Positions 26,624-35,516 of a stretch of DNA of 64,000 nt are shown here, piece after piece; the first letter of the stretch is position 1; each line of letters starts with the position of its first letter. The stretch covers positions 136,252-200,251 of the forward strand of contig CAVWCW010000021.1 of NCBI GenBank assembly GCA_963753615.1, given 5' to 3'. Position numbers and translations under genes: made by a program. Origin of the DNA: CAVWCW01 sp963753615. Its GTDB lineage: Bacteria; Pseudomonadota; Gammaproteobacteria; Chromatiales; Chromatiaceae. The notes beneath the pieces are model-generated. The model searched no databases. It saw only the letters and a program-made list of their open reading frames with translations, and had not been told where the DNA came from.

Positions 26624-27298
26624 TCAGCGGCGTCCCCCTCCGCCGCCACCGCCACCGCCGCAGTCGCGCTCGGTAGGGGAGTCGGCGATGGCGTCGACTA
26701 CTTCTTGGGGAAGTACCTGGGCCTGGTAGACCGCGCCGCGGTTTTCGACCTGCTTGACGAAGGCGCGCAGGTGGTTGCGAGAGCCGCACAGCAGGCTCTC
26801 GTAGACGCCGATGATGTCCTCGTGATCGGTCAGATCGATCCAGTGCTGGATGTCCTCCATGTCAGTCTCTTCGATCGTCCCGCCCACATACAGGGCGGCC
26901 ATCACGGAGTCCTCGCCTATGGCCATCAACTCGTCGAACAGGGCCTGCAGCTCCGGGTCGACATAGTTTCCCACATCGGACTCGTCGCTTACCGGATCGG
27001 GCACCTGATACTTGCCCAGCATCTGTTTGACTCCGTTCATATGGCTCTGCTCCGACCTGCTGATATTGGCGAATACCGGCAGGCCCCACAGATCGCCCAA
27101 AACGATATAGCTGTCGCGTGCCAGCTTCTCCTCTTCGCGCATGAACTGCAGGCCCGCCTCCTCGTCTACAGACAGAGGAACCAGTTGGCCGCCACCACCC
27201 CCACCTCCGGGACGCGCCATGGCGGGTATCGTGTAGCCGGACCCGGCCACCACCAGCAGTGCGGTGGCCGTAATAGCCATCCATCTCTTGGTCAACAT
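26624..27298 (-). CDS. Exported DUF2202 ferritin-like protein
   Basis: A signal peptide (ending IPAMA) is followed by a Gly-run, then a four-helix DUF2202 domain: MREEEKLARDSYIVLGDLW, SEQSHMNGVKQML and a C-terminal helix with CGSRNHLRAF. The Glu/His spacing fits a ferritin-like di-iron site, although activity has not been fixed for this family. A second run of about nine glycines ends the protein. ATG 27298 has a strong TAGGAGGTGGA upstream. Confidence 0.88.
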   Translation of the reverse strand: MLTKRWMAITATALLVVAGSGYTIPAMARPGGGGGGGQLVPLSVDEEAGLQFMREEEKLARDSYIVLGDLWGLPVFANISRSEQSHMNGVKQMLGKYQVPDPVSDESDVGNYVDPELQALFDELMAIGEDSVMAALYVGGTIEETDMEDIQHWIDLTDHEDIIGVYESLLCGSRNHLRAFVKQVENRGAVYQAQVLPQEVVDAIADSPTERDCGGGGGGGGGRR

Positions 27299-27537
27299 TG
27301 TCCACCTCCTAAAGTACCGCGGCTTCGGCTTTCCATACCGACTAAAGCTGCGGTCATCGCGGTGCAAAAAATCGGGAGCGGGGCGGTTCCCTGCCTGGGT
27401 CCCGACTAACCGAGGCTATATACTGCTTCTTATGCCTCGGCTCCGATGTTATTCCAGGCAACCTGAATTGGGCCTTAGGCCGCTTGTAAGCTGAGGTTAA
27501 GGAAAGGAGAGCCGCTCGGGGGCTGATATACTGGGGC

Positions 27538-28995
27538 ATGCCTCGCCAATTCCCCCATCGCCTGGCGCGCCCCTGGCGCCGCTGGGGCCTCAGCGTCCTG
27601 CTGGGCGTGGCCGCGGTCGGCCCGAGCCTGGGGCAGGACTGGGTACTCTTGATCGGTGGCGGCGATCAGGCCGACAACTCCCAGGCGCAGATCGAGGCCA
27701 ATACCCGCTGGGCGCGTCAGGTGCTGACAGCAATCCCCGGGGAGCGCCGGCTGCGCCTGTATTTCACCGACGGTTCCGACCCGGCGCCTGACGTAACCGA
27801 ATGGCAGCCCCCGCCGGAAGATGCAGCCGCCATGCAGCCGCTGGCGCGGGTGCTCAATGCCTACTGGAGCAACGGCCAGCGTTTCCGCAACCATTCCCTC
27901 GGGCCAGTCGACGGCGGCACCCGAAGCAACTTGCTCAGTGCCGCCCTGGCGCGGCAACTGGGTGCTCTGAAGGCCGAGGACCGGGTGCTTCTGGTGTTCA
28001 ACGGGCACGGAGCCTGGGACCAAGACGATCCGCTCGGCAACCGCATCCTGCTTTGGGATTCCAGCGCTCTGGACGTGCGCGAACTCCGCCGTATCCTCGA
28101 CCTGGCGCCGGCCGAGACCGACCTGCGTTTCGTCTTTACCCAATGCTATGCCGGGGCGTTCTCCGCCCTGGCCCGACCCGGGTGGAACCGCTGCGGCTTC
28201 CTGGCGGAGGCGGCGGACCAGCCGGCCGAGGGTTGCTCGGCGGCGATGGACCGTTCAGACTTCCAGGACTACAGCAGCCACTTCTTCGCCGCTCTGGCGG
28301 GCCGGGACCGCTTTGGCGAGCCCTTGCGGGCTTCGCCGGACCGCGACGGTGACCGGCGGGTAAGTCCGTTGGAGGCCCACTACTACACATTGGTGTATGC
28401 CGACAGTTCGGATATTCCCCGTTCCACCAGCGAAGCGTTCCTGCTCGCCTGGGATCCTTGGTTCCTCGACCTGGGTCTCTGGCTGAATGCCGGAGAGGAC
28501 AGCCGTTACCAGGAGCTGGCGCGGGAGTTGGCGACCTATAGGGGGCTCGACCCCGGGCGTCCCCTGAAGCCTCAAATCCGGACCGGCCGAACCGGGGCCG
28601 AGCGTGGGTTCGGCGCCCTGCGGAACGAGCAGACCCGGGTACGCGAGCGAATCGACGATCTGCGCCGGCCCCTGGAACTTGAGCTGTTGCGGCGCTGGCC
28701 CGAGGCCGGCTACGCCTATACGCAGGGGTTTCGGCGTTTCCTGGAGCAGGATCTGGAAGCGGCCCAGTCCTTTATTCTGGACCACGAGGATTACCCGAGC
28801 CTGGTCCGGGCCCAGGACCGTTACTGGGTGCTGGAGGAGCAGGTCCTCGACGCTGAGCGCGGGGTCACCGCGTTCGACCGCATCGAGCACCTGCTGGCGC
28901 TGGCGCGCCGCGAGGCCCTGTTGCAGGCCCGCGGCGACGCGGCCGATCGGGCGCGCTATCTGGAGTTGCTGGCCTGCGAGTCGGCCCCGCTCTAA
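27538..28995 (+). CDS. Exported caspase/legumain-like (clan CD) cysteine peptidase
   Basis: A signal peptide (about 1-32, GPSLGQ) is followed by a clan CD peptidase pattern: a strand then His157 in LLVFNGHGAW, and Cys203 in RFVFTQCYAGAFS, with an Asp-rich loop between (DQDDPLGNRILLWDSS). Spacing of His and Cys (46 residues) is typical. The region after 300 is helical and Arg-rich, of unknown role. Secretion is unusual for bacterial caspase-like enzymes, which are mostly cytosolic; legumain-type C13 peptidases are an alternative. Substrate unknown. Confidence 0.75.
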   Translation: MPRQFPHRLARPWRRWGLSVLLGVAAVGPSLGQDWVLLIGGGDQADNSQAQIEANTRWARQVLTAIPGERRLRLYFTDGSDPAPDVTEWQPPPEDAAAMQPLARVLNAYWSNGQRFRNHSLGPVDGGTRSNLLSAALARQLGALKAEDRVLLVFNGHGAWDQDDPLGNRILLWDSSALDVRELRRILDLAPAETDLRFVFTQCYAGAFSALARPGWNRCGFLAEAADQPAEGCSAAMDRSDFQDYSSHFFAALAGRDRFGEPLRASPDRDGDRRVSPLEAHYYTLVYADSSDIPRSTSEAFLLAWDPWFLDLGLWLNAGEDSRYQELARELATYRGLDPGRPLKPQIRTGRTGAERGFGALRNEQTRVRERIDDLRRPLELELLRRWPEAGYAYTQGFRRFLEQDLEAAQSFILDHEDYPSLVRAQDRYWVLEEQVLDAERGVTAFDRIEHLLALARREALLQARGDAADRARYLELLACESAPL

Positions 28996-29023
28996 GCGCG
29001 GGCGGGGCCGCCAGTCGCGGGGG

Positions 29024-30148
29024 CTATCGGAGCTTCCAGGTCATGGTGTCCGGAGTGTCTTGCATCCCCTGGAACTCGAGCACCAGGTCATTGAGCTCGC
29101 CGAACTCCGGCAGTACTGCCAGCACGTCGATGGCCTCGATTGCGATGTCCAGCGCCGCGTCGAGGTCGGCGCTATCGCCGTTGGCACGCTCGGCGATGCG
29201 CGCCTGCTGCAGGCGCCAATACAGTCCGTTGGGGTCCGCCGGGTTGACGAAAGATTCCAGAACCGCATCGAACTTGGTGTCGAAATCGGCGCTGCCGTCC
29301 ACTGCCTGGAAGTACAGGTCCAGGTTCGCGGCCACTACCGCCGGCGCGTGGGGTACCAGATTGTCCACGCTGGGCCGGTTGTTGCTGCCTTCTTCCAGCA
29401 GTAGCACCCAGAGCCCGTCCCAGGTCGTGGGTCCGGCCTCCGGGGCCAGGCGCTCCAGCTCCAGGTCGATGTCCTGCAGCCCGGGCATTGGCACCATCAG
29501 CTCGTCGTCCAGGCTCAGATTTCGATAGTAGACGCTGCCGGTACCCTGACTCAGGTCCATGCGCAGCTGCAGCCGATACCAGTCTCCCGGTTGGCCGGTG
29601 CCTCCCAGTTCCGCCAGGTGCAGGGTGCCCAGATCGGCCCCCGACAGCAGCAGCTGGCGCGCGCCGGTCGAGAGGTCGCGCATGAAGCCGAACTGGGGCC
29701 CAAGTTCGCCACCGCTGCGGTCCAGGATGCCGTTCCCGTTCACATCCCGCCCCAGCGCGAAGGCGCTGACGCCGGCGCCGGTAGTGTCGAACTGCATCAC
29801 CGCTTGCGTCTCGTCACCGAAGAAGGGGCTGAAACCAAACGATGCGTCGTTGAGACGGGTCAAATAGATCCATTGGCTTAGGGCGCTGGTGGAGAACGGC
29901 CGCAGCAGCAGGGAGCCGTTGACGTGGTCCTCGCCAATTTCCGGGATACCGCTGCCGCCAGCGGGGTCGGCGGCCCAGTTGTCCTGGTCTTCGATCAGCG
30001 CGGTGGTGATCAGCCCTTCGAAGTCATAGGTGGCGTCGGCCGCAAGACCGCTTGCCGGCAATAGCAATGCCCCCGCTAGAAGAGACAGACACGCCCCATA
30101 AAGACGCGGCGCTTGCCGGCGTCGGTTGGCTCGGTTCTTTTTCGACAT
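29024..30148 (-). CDS. Exported protein of unknown function
   Basis: ATG 30148 gives 374 residues with a basic N-terminus and a long signal peptide (ending GLAADA). The first part looks like a secreted jelly-roll/concanavalin-like beta sandwich (ATYDFEGL, VMQFDTTGAGVSAF, WYRLQLRMDLSQGTGSVYY), followed by a helical C-terminal tail (about 300-374). No sorting signal is seen at the C-terminus. No family is recognised. Confidence 0.7.
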   Translation of the reverse strand: MSKKNRANRRRQAPRLYGACLSLLAGALLLPASGLAADATYDFEGLITTALIEDQDNWAADPAGGSGIPEIGEDHVNGSLLLRPFSTSALSQWIYLTRLNDASFGFSPFFGDETQAVMQFDTTGAGVSAFALGRDVNGNGILDRSGGELGPQFGFMRDLSTGARQLLLSGADLGTLHLAELGGTGQPGDWYRLQLRMDLSQGTGSVYYRNLSLDDELMVPMPGLQDIDLELERLAPEAGPTTWDGLWVLLLEEGSNNRPSVDNLVPHAPAVVAANLDLYFQAVDGSADFDTKFDAVLESFVNPADPNGLYWRLQQARIAERANGDSADLDAALDIAIEAIDVLAVLPEFGELNDLVLEFQGMQDTPDTMTWKLR

Positions 30149-30491
30149 TTCTGGTACCTGCTGGATGGTGTTGGTGGATTGCCGGGTATGGCGCGCTGGT
30201 CGCAGCCAGCCGCGTCCCGGCGGCTGGCTGCGAGCAGTGCCGTGGTAAATACCAAGATTACCGGTCCCCGCGCTCGTGGCGGTGATCGAAATTGCCGAGC
30301 TAGCGATGGGGGACATGCTTTGCATCGGTCCGGGTCGAGAGGGCAGGGGGCGTCGTCCCCTAATATTCTAATATTATGCCACTTCGGTGTTCGGGCCTCA
30401 ATCGCAATCCACTGCGAGGTAGAGGTCGGCGGCTGGCCCGAAGGGATAAAATGGACTAAGGTTTGAGCGTCTGGACAAGGGATGGGAGGCC

Positions 30492-30893
30492 ATGCTGAAG
30501 CGCCTGAAACAGTTTCTGTGGTGGCTGCCGTTCGGCCAAGTGCCGGACATCGATGCTGCGGAGTTGGCACAAGCCCTGGCGGCACCCGAGCCGCCCCGGT
30601 TGCTGGACGTGCGCACTCGCGGAGAGTGGGAGAGCAGCCGCATCCCCGGTGCCCGAAACCTCGGGGTCCGCAGCCTCAGGCGCAAGCTGCCGGCCTTGGA
30701 TTGGGATCGTCGCCAGCCGGTCGTGGCAATCTGCCTGTCGGCCCACCGCAGCATTCCCGCGGTGCGGTTGCTTACTCAGGCGGGATTCAGCGATGTCCGG
30801 CAACTGCGCGGCGGCATGATCGCTTGGTGGCGCCAGGGCCTGCCGGTGGAACGCGGACGCTCCGCGCGCGGGACGGAGGAGGAGAAATCATGA
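30492..30893 (+). CDS. Rhodanese-like sulfurtransferase domain protein
   Basis: 133 residues form a single rhodanese domain: LLDVRTRGEWESSRIPGARN, then the active-site loop CLSAHRS with Cys81 and GGMIAWW. It likely moves sulfane sulfur or senses thiol state. GGGAGG lies before ATG 30492. Its stop overlaps the start of the lipoprotein gene. Confidence 0.9.
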   Translation: MLKRLKQFLWWLPFGQVPDIDAAELAQALAAPEPPRLLDVRTRGEWESSRIPGARNLGVRSLRRKLPALDWDRRQPVVAICLSAHRSIPAVRLLTQAGFSDVRQLRGGMIAWWRQGLPVERGRSARGTEEEKS

Positions 30894-31435
30894 AGCGAAT
30901 CCTGTACTGCCTGCCCCTGGTCGGCTCTCTGCTGGGTTGTGCCGGTGCTGACCGGCCTGATCCTGGCTCCCCCTTCTGGCTGCCGCCGGTGGGCACTGTA
31001 GTGGATCTGCATCAGGCGTTGACGGTGCCGCCGCCGGCGGCGCGGGTGTTCGTGCAACGCGGGGAGCTGACTTCCTCCGGTGGTCTCGATCAGTACCACC
31101 CGAGCTGCAATTTCGAGCTGGAGAAGATCTCGGAGCAGCCACAGGTCATCGAGCCTGGACGGTTCACGGTAGTTCGGGTCTGGGGCCAACAGGGCGATTT
31201 CGTGCAGCAGGGGCCGGGGCGCCAGGCCGGGGCACTGCTGGCGGAGAGCCAGGACAATGGCTCCACCATGATCATTCACCAAGTGCATATGCGCCTGGCC
31301 TCCGAGCAAAAGCCCGAAGTGCGAAATCTGAGCTGCCGCGGCGGCCTCGATGATCCCTGGCTGGCCCGCCCGCCCTCGGTGGACGAGATGGGCGAGGCCC
31401 TGGGCGAGATCGCCGACCTGGTGCTGCCGGAGTAG
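30890..31435 (+). CDS. Lipoprotein of unknown function
   Basis: ATG 30890 has GGAGGAG upstream and overlaps the rhodanese stop. The lipobox SLLGC lipidates Cys17. The 181-residue body is beta-rich (VDLHQALTVPPPAARVFVQ, DNGSTMIIHQVHMRLAS) and has two further cysteines (CNFELE, NLSCRGG). It may sit on the outer membrane facing the periplasm. The frame is open upstream to 30482 but that part is rhodanese coding sequence. Confidence 0.75.
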   Translation: MKRILYCLPLVGSLLGCAGADRPDPGSPFWLPPVGTVVDLHQALTVPPPAARVFVQRGELTSSGGLDQYHPSCNFELEKISEQPQVIEPGRFTVVRVWGQQGDFVQQGPGRQAGALLAESQDNGSTMIIHQVHMRLASEQKPEVRNLSCRGGLDDPWLARPPSVDEMGEALGEIADLVLPE

Positions 31436-31498
31436 CACCGCTTCCGGCATAAGGTGTCGGTGGCCGGAGGCATTCGACCTCGCTGCCAGTGCAAGCGC

Positions 31499-31529
31499 CC
31501 AATCGGCGCGGAAGCGCGCCTCCTACCTA
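31499..31529. repeat. REP-like half element
   Basis: This single arm (AATCGGCGCGGAAGCGCGCC then TCCTAC) matches the right arm of the REP pairs at 6600 and 16059. It lies between the lipoprotein and the convergent DUF2780 gene. Confidence 0.6.
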
Positions 31530-31580
31530 GCCGCAAGTTTACGGGGGGCACTGCGCTGGTACGCTCAGTCGTCAGTCTTT

Positions 31581-31982
31581 CTATCCCTGATCCGTCACCC
31601 CAAGCACCCCGGCCAGCACGTCGCGCAGCCGGTGCCCGCCCTGGGATTGCACGAATGACAGCACGACGGGCAGGAATTTCGCCACCATGCCGCTGTCGAG
31701 CCCGACGTCGTTGAAACCCTCGGCGAGGCTGGCCAGATTGCCGAGGGCGCCGATCTTGCCGCCGAAGGCTGAGGCCAGCGCGCCCAAGCTCCCGAGCCGC
31801 TCGCCGCCGACGTCCGGAGCGGTCTCGATCAACTGATCGATCTCCGGAACGGCTGCGCGTAGTTGGCCGAATTCGCCGCTGCTGAGTTGATCTTTGGCCA
31901 GTTTGAACAGCAGGCCGGCAGCGCCCGTTGCCTGGGCCTCGTCGACACCGAGTTGACTCACCAGTTGCTCGATGATTTCCAT
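31581..31982 (-). CDS. DUF2780 (VcgC/VcgE-type) protein
   Basis: 133 residues: a helical N-terminal part (MEIIEQLVSQLGVDEAQATGAAGLLF) and a Gly/Leu-rich middle, ending with a conserved VAKFLPVVLSFVQSQGG and LAGVLG. This matches DUF2780 proteins, whose function is unknown. No signal peptide is present. Confidence 0.8.
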   Translation of the reverse strand: MEIIEQLVSQLGVDEAQATGAAGLLFKLAKDQLSSGEFGQLRAAVPEIDQLIETAPDVGGERLGSLGALASAFGGKIGALGNLASLAEGFNDVGLDSGMVAKFLPVVLSFVQSQGGHRLRDVLAGVLGVTDQG

Positions 31983-32059
31983 AATCTGCTTCCTTGATTG
32001 GGTGGCTCGATGACTCGGGCAACGCCAGAGCCGCCCTCACTTAAATGATACCGCCGCGT

Positions 32060-33373
32060 TCACCTGGGTTCTTTCAGCAAGGCCTCGATGCGGGCGATCA
32101 CCTCCGCTCCCTCCCAGTCGATGGCGCGGTTGAACGAGTAACGAATCTGTCCCTTGCGGTCGAGCAGAAACGAGCTTGGAAAGCTGAAAACCTTCCAGTT
32201 CAGACTGGAGCGTCCGTCCCGGTCCAGCAGGATCGGAAAATGCACCGGGACGCGGTCGGTGAACTTGGCGATCGCCTCCGGGGGCTCGCGATAGTCGACC
32301 GATACGATGGTGAATTCGCCGTCAGCATAGCGTTCGGCCAGTCGGTTGAGGGAAGGAACCTCTTCCACGCAGGGTGGGCACCAGGTGGCCCAGAAATTGA
32401 CCAGAGTGACCCGGCCCCGGAAGTCGGCCAAGCGCCTGAGTTCGCCGTCCAGGTCGCGCAGGGCCAGCGCCGGGGCCGGCTCCGGCGAAGCGTAGGCGTG
32501 CAGTTCGTGGCTGCGAGCTCGGGCGGCGGTGGCGTCGGCGGTTGCGGCCAGCGGGGCCGGGCCTCGGGGTTGGGGCTCGGCTTCGAGCAGGTGCGCCACC
32601 TGCAGAAGGTTGGCCGCTACCGCGGCGCTGGCCCGATCTTCTTCGGGGTGCTCCCCGGGGGGGTGCATGAAGAACCAGTCGCGCACCTCGGGCAGCAGCC
32701 AGACATAAGCGCGGGCACCGCCGCCCCAGAGCGCCTGCAGCAGCGCTTCGAGCCGCCAGCGTTGGGCTCCGCGCTCGGGCTGATAGATGAACAGGGGCAG
32801 ATTGGTGGCGGCGGTGATCGGATCGAGCTGCGGCTCCTGTCCCGCGGCCGGCGCGGGGCCGTGCAGGTTGGGGTAGAACAGCAGGGCGCCGATCAGGCGC
32901 GACTCTGGTTCGGCTGTCGCCTGCCACTGGCGCACCCCGCGCAGCAAGGGCAGGGGCATGCGGTCGTAGGCGGCCAGCAGAATGCGTTTGTCGCTGCGCC
33001 GGTGGGCCTCGGCGATCAGGCCCGCTACGCCGGCGCCGGGGAGTTGGCGGATATTCTCGCTGCTGCGGGCGAGAAAATAGTCGGCCAGCAGATCTACCCG
33101 CCAGATTTCCACGCCCTGGGTCTGGATTGCGCCCAGCATGGCCTCGAACTGGGGCCGCTCCTCGCCATGATCGAGCAGAAAGATCAGCAGCAGGTCTCCG
33201 TCGGCGGGCATTACCTCGACGCTGATCTCGGTATCGTCCGCGGCGAACAGGCTGAAACCGGCCGGGGCCGCGTGCGCCACATCGGTGACCAGCAGCCAAA
33301 GCAGCAGCGCGAGCCACCGCCGCCCCCACCCCCACCCCGGTGCCAAGGGCCGATCTTCGGATTCAGTCTTCAT
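32060..33373 (-). CDS. TlpA-type thioredoxin fused to a hydrolase-like domain
   Basis: A signal peptide (ending DVAHAA) precedes an alpha/beta-hydrolase-like domain (about 40-270), where the usual nucleophile elbow GxSxG is replaced by AAYDRMP. An Ala/Pro linker leads to a TlpA/ResA thioredoxin domain with NFWATWCPPC (Cys332, Cys335) and the SFPSSFLLD cis-Pro region. It should be a periplasmic thiol reductase. The N-terminal domain is probably non-catalytic. It overlaps the cupin gene by 11 bases. Confidence 0.88.
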   Translation of the reverse strand: MKTESEDRPLAPGWGWGRRWLALLLWLLVTDVAHAAPAGFSLFAADDTEISVEVMPADGDLLLIFLLDHGEERPQFEAMLGAIQTQGVEIWRVDLLADYFLARSSENIRQLPGAGVAGLIAEAHRRSDKRILLAAYDRMPLPLLRGVRQWQATAEPESRLIGALLFYPNLHGPAPAAGQEPQLDPITAATNLPLFIYQPERGAQRWRLEALLQALWGGGARAYVWLLPEVRDWFFMHPPGEHPEEDRASAAVAANLLQVAHLLEAEPQPRGPAPLAATADATAARARSHELHAYASPEPAPALALRDLDGELRRLADFRGRVTLVNFWATWCPPCVEEVPSLNRLAERYADGEFTIVSVDYREPPEAIAKFTDRVPVHFPILLDRDGRSSLNWKVFSFPSSFLLDRKGQIRYSFNRAIDWEGAEVIARIEALLKEPR

Positions 33374-33815
33374 CCGGGCGGTAAAGGATCACATGCTCCT
33401 GCTCTCGGGGATCGTTGCGCACGACGATCGCCCGCGCCGGCTGGCTGTCGCTGAGGTTGATCGGCTGGTGGGGCAGATCCGGGGGGATGAACAGAAAATC
33501 CCCGGCCTCGGTGATAGCCGATTGTTTGAGCCCCGGGCCGTAGCGGGTCTCGACCCGGCCTTCGAGCACATAGACCGCGCTTTCGAAACCTTGGTGCGAA
33601 TGGGGCTCGGCTCGGGCCCCGGGGGGGATAATCACCAGGTTCATGGACAGGCCCCGAGCCCCCGCGGTTTCCGCCGAGATGCCGACGAAGTTGGGCAGCC
33701 CCTGGCGGGTCATGATCTCCAGCGGGCTCTTGATCAGCTGCAGCCGTTGCGCTTCGGCCGCGGCAGGGGCGGTGGCGAATAGCGTAAGCAGGGCGACAGC
33801 GAGGGGTGTTTTCAT
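33363..33815 (-). CDS. Exported cupin-domain protein
   Basis: A signal peptide (ending PAAAEA) is followed by a single cupin: PPGARAEPHSHQGFESAVYVLEG (metal His-x-His and Glu) and FIPPDLPHQPINL. 150 residues. The metal and the substrate are unknown. It overlaps the META-domain gene upstream (ATGA) and the TlpA gene downstream, forming a three-gene operon of envelope proteins. Confidence 0.87.
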   Translation of the reverse strand: MKTPLAVALLTLFATAPAAAEAQRLQLIKSPLEIMTRQGLPNFVGISAETAGARGLSMNLVIIPPGARAEPHSHQGFESAVYVLEGRVETRYGPGLKQSAITEAGDFLFIPPDLPHQPINLSDSQPARAIVVRNDPREQEHVILYRPDED

Positions 33816-34714
33816 TGGGGCTCCACTTCCGAGACGGGATCGAAGAGTAACTGGTCGGGGCTCTCTTGCGGCCCGTCCCGATAGTCGAGCGCGAGCTGGC
33901 CGAGGCGAAAACGAAAGCCGGTCGTCCGTTCCAGGGCCTCCAGGAAGCGGTCTTCCGCCTCCATCTGCGGGTCCTGGCAGAGCTTGCGGGTGGCGATTAC
34001 CGGTCCCAGCGTCAGGTCCTGGGGGTTGTCGCCGGGATGCAGATCGGCGCCGTAGCGGTTACAGCCGGCGGAGCCGGAGACCTTGCCGTCTCGGAAGCGG
34101 GCGTTGATCTCGACCCCGGGGGCCAGGGGCCGTTCTCGACCCAGATGGGTGAGGCGCCAGGCCGTGCCTTCCAGATCGGCCAGGGAAATCGGCCCATTAT
34201 CGGTCGATTGTTCCAGCGCCAACAGGCCGCCGTCCAGCCGGTAGCTTTGCTGCAGTTTGCGGCTCGGACAGCAGGCCGCGTCCCCGGGTCCGGCGGCGAC
34301 CAGTTCCAGCACCAGGAGATCGCCTTCCAGGCGGAAGGCCTGCACCTGCACCCGGTCGCCGACCAGCCGGGTGGCCAGGTTGCGGGCTTCCGCCCCGACG
34401 CGGCCGGCCACCGCCAGATACAGGCGCTCGCCGCTGCCCCCGGATCGCTCGATCAGCAGCACCGCCGCCTCTTCGCTGCCGTTGCCTTCGAGGTCGCCCC
34501 GAAGTTGCGGGCGCTCGGCCAGGGTCAACCGCGGTCGGGCGGCACCGCCGGGAACATAGGATGGCCCGAGGTAGCTGCCCTCGGTCAGGGTCACCGGACG
34601 GTCAAACACGCCGGAATAGGTGAGCCCGCGCAGTTCCGCGTCGCTTAGCGGGGGCGGGGGATTGGTTTGGCAGGCGGCGAGACCCAGAGTCAGGGCGAGA
34701 ACGATACTTCGCAT
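33812..34714 (-). CDS. META-domain lipoprotein
   Basis: Lipobox LAAC lipidates Cys15. The C-terminal third is a META/HslJ-like domain (GTAWRLTHL, AGCNRYGA, TRKLCQDPQMEAEDRFLEAL). The N-terminal two thirds have repeated beta strands and a paired CC. META proteins are often linked to heat or antibiotic stress. It is first in the operon with the cupin and TlpA-like genes. Confidence 0.85.
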   Translation of the reverse strand: MRSIVLALTLGLAACQTNPPPPLSDAELRGLTYSGVFDRPVTLTEGSYLGPSYVPGGAARPRLTLAERPQLRGDLEGNGSEEAAVLLIERSGGSGERLYLAVAGRVGAEARNLATRLVGDRVQVQAFRLEGDLLVLELVAAGPGDAACCPSRKLQQSYRLDGGLLALEQSTDNGPISLADLEGTAWRLTHLGRERPLAPGVEINARFRDGKVSGSAGCNRYGADLHPGDNPQDLTLGPVIATRKLCQDPQMEAEDRFLEALERTTGFRFRLGQLALDYRDGPQESPDQLLFDPVSEVEPQ

Positions 34715-34859
34715 GCGGGAGTCCGGCAGTGAAAAACCCCAAGGGTAGCCGATTGGCGCCGGGAAGAAACCCCCAACAGGGGCTGTTGCAAAGAAAAATC
34801 TATCGATCTGCGGTTCTACGGGATCTGAGATGGGAATTTGTTTCGGTTGGAGTTGGCGT

Positions 34860-34888
34860 CGAAAAGAAAGCGGGGGCCGTAGCCCCCG
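34860..34888 (-). terminator. Rho-independent terminator
   Basis: On the minus strand a perfect 7-bp stem CGGGGGC / GCCCCCG with a 4-base loop is followed by CTTTCTTTTC. It lies just after the small exported protein gene that ends at 34901. Confidence 0.8.
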
Positions 34889-34900
34889 GGTACTGTTGCA

Positions 34901-35263
34901 TCACAGGTCCGGATTCCCCACTTCGAAACCGTTGTAGATGCTCCACTGTTGGAACGGGCCGCTGTCGCCGCCGAACCCGCGGGTGCCGCTTCCGATGGCC
35001 GGCTTAGAGCCGATCATGGCCACTTCAGTAGAGCTTCCGGTCCGGCCGTCGTTGGAAAGCTCTGGGTTACCCACTTCGAAGCCGTTGTAGACGAGCGCGT
35101 CGAAGCCGATCCCCGAATCGGAGCTGCGGTTCTGTGCGGTGTATGCCTCGGTGGAGAGTTCCGAGTTCCCCGCCGCAAAACCGTGGTAGACCTCGGCGTC
35201 ACTGGCGGCCTGCAGAGAACCGGCAAACAACAGGGCGATGGCAGTTGCTAGTGTGTGTTTCAT
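34901..35263 (-). CDS. Small exported protein with three YxGFxxGNxEL repeats
   Basis: A signal peptide (ending GSLQAA) leads to a 100-residue mature part with three copies of a short motif: VYHGFAAGNSEL, VYNGFEVGNPEL and IYNGFEVGNPDL, spaced by about 31 and 46 residues. The linkers are Ser/Thr/Gly-rich. No cysteine is present. The repeats look like a binding or assembly motif, but no family with known function is recognised. Confidence 0.75.
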   Translation of the reverse strand: MKHTLATAIALLFAGSLQAASDAEVYHGFAAGNSELSTEAYTAQNRSSDSGIGFDALVYNGFEVGNPELSNDGRTGSSTEVAMIGSKPAIGSGTRGFGGDSGPFQQWSIYNGFEVGNPDL

Positions 35264-35357
35264 AGTCTTGACCCCTTTTCTGGTTTCGCGATCAATCTCG
35301 CTTACCTAAGGAGACCCCGGGCCGGACGTAAATCTTTCGGCCGGCAGCTGCGGCTGC

Positions 35358-35430
35358 CGATTCCGCTCCAGAGCGGCGCCCATCCGCGCGGGCCCTGCGC
35401 CAGCGACGCGATACCTGGTGAAATATCCGG
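35358..35430 (+). repeat. Dispersed ~75-bp intergenic repeat, family B, copy 1
   Basis: Core pieces are CGATTCCGCTCCAGAGCGGC, GGCCCTGCGCCAGCGACGCG and GGTGAAATATCCGG. The same order recurs at 45967-46040 and inverted at 59815-59876. The first piece holds an imperfect palindrome (CGCTCCAGAGCGGCGCC). This copy lies upstream of a truncated gene. Confidence 0.8.
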
Positions 35431-35516
35431 ACTAGCGGCGCCGATACCAGTTCTTTGTTGCCGCTGATCAATCTTTCCCCCGACAGCCCTAGCCCGCTGC
35501 CCGAAACATTTCATAA

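Noticed and set aside
30482..30889. Longer start for the lipoprotein gene at 30890
   Set aside because: The upstream part is rhodanese coding sequence in another frame; the lipobox and ribosome site fix the start at 30890.
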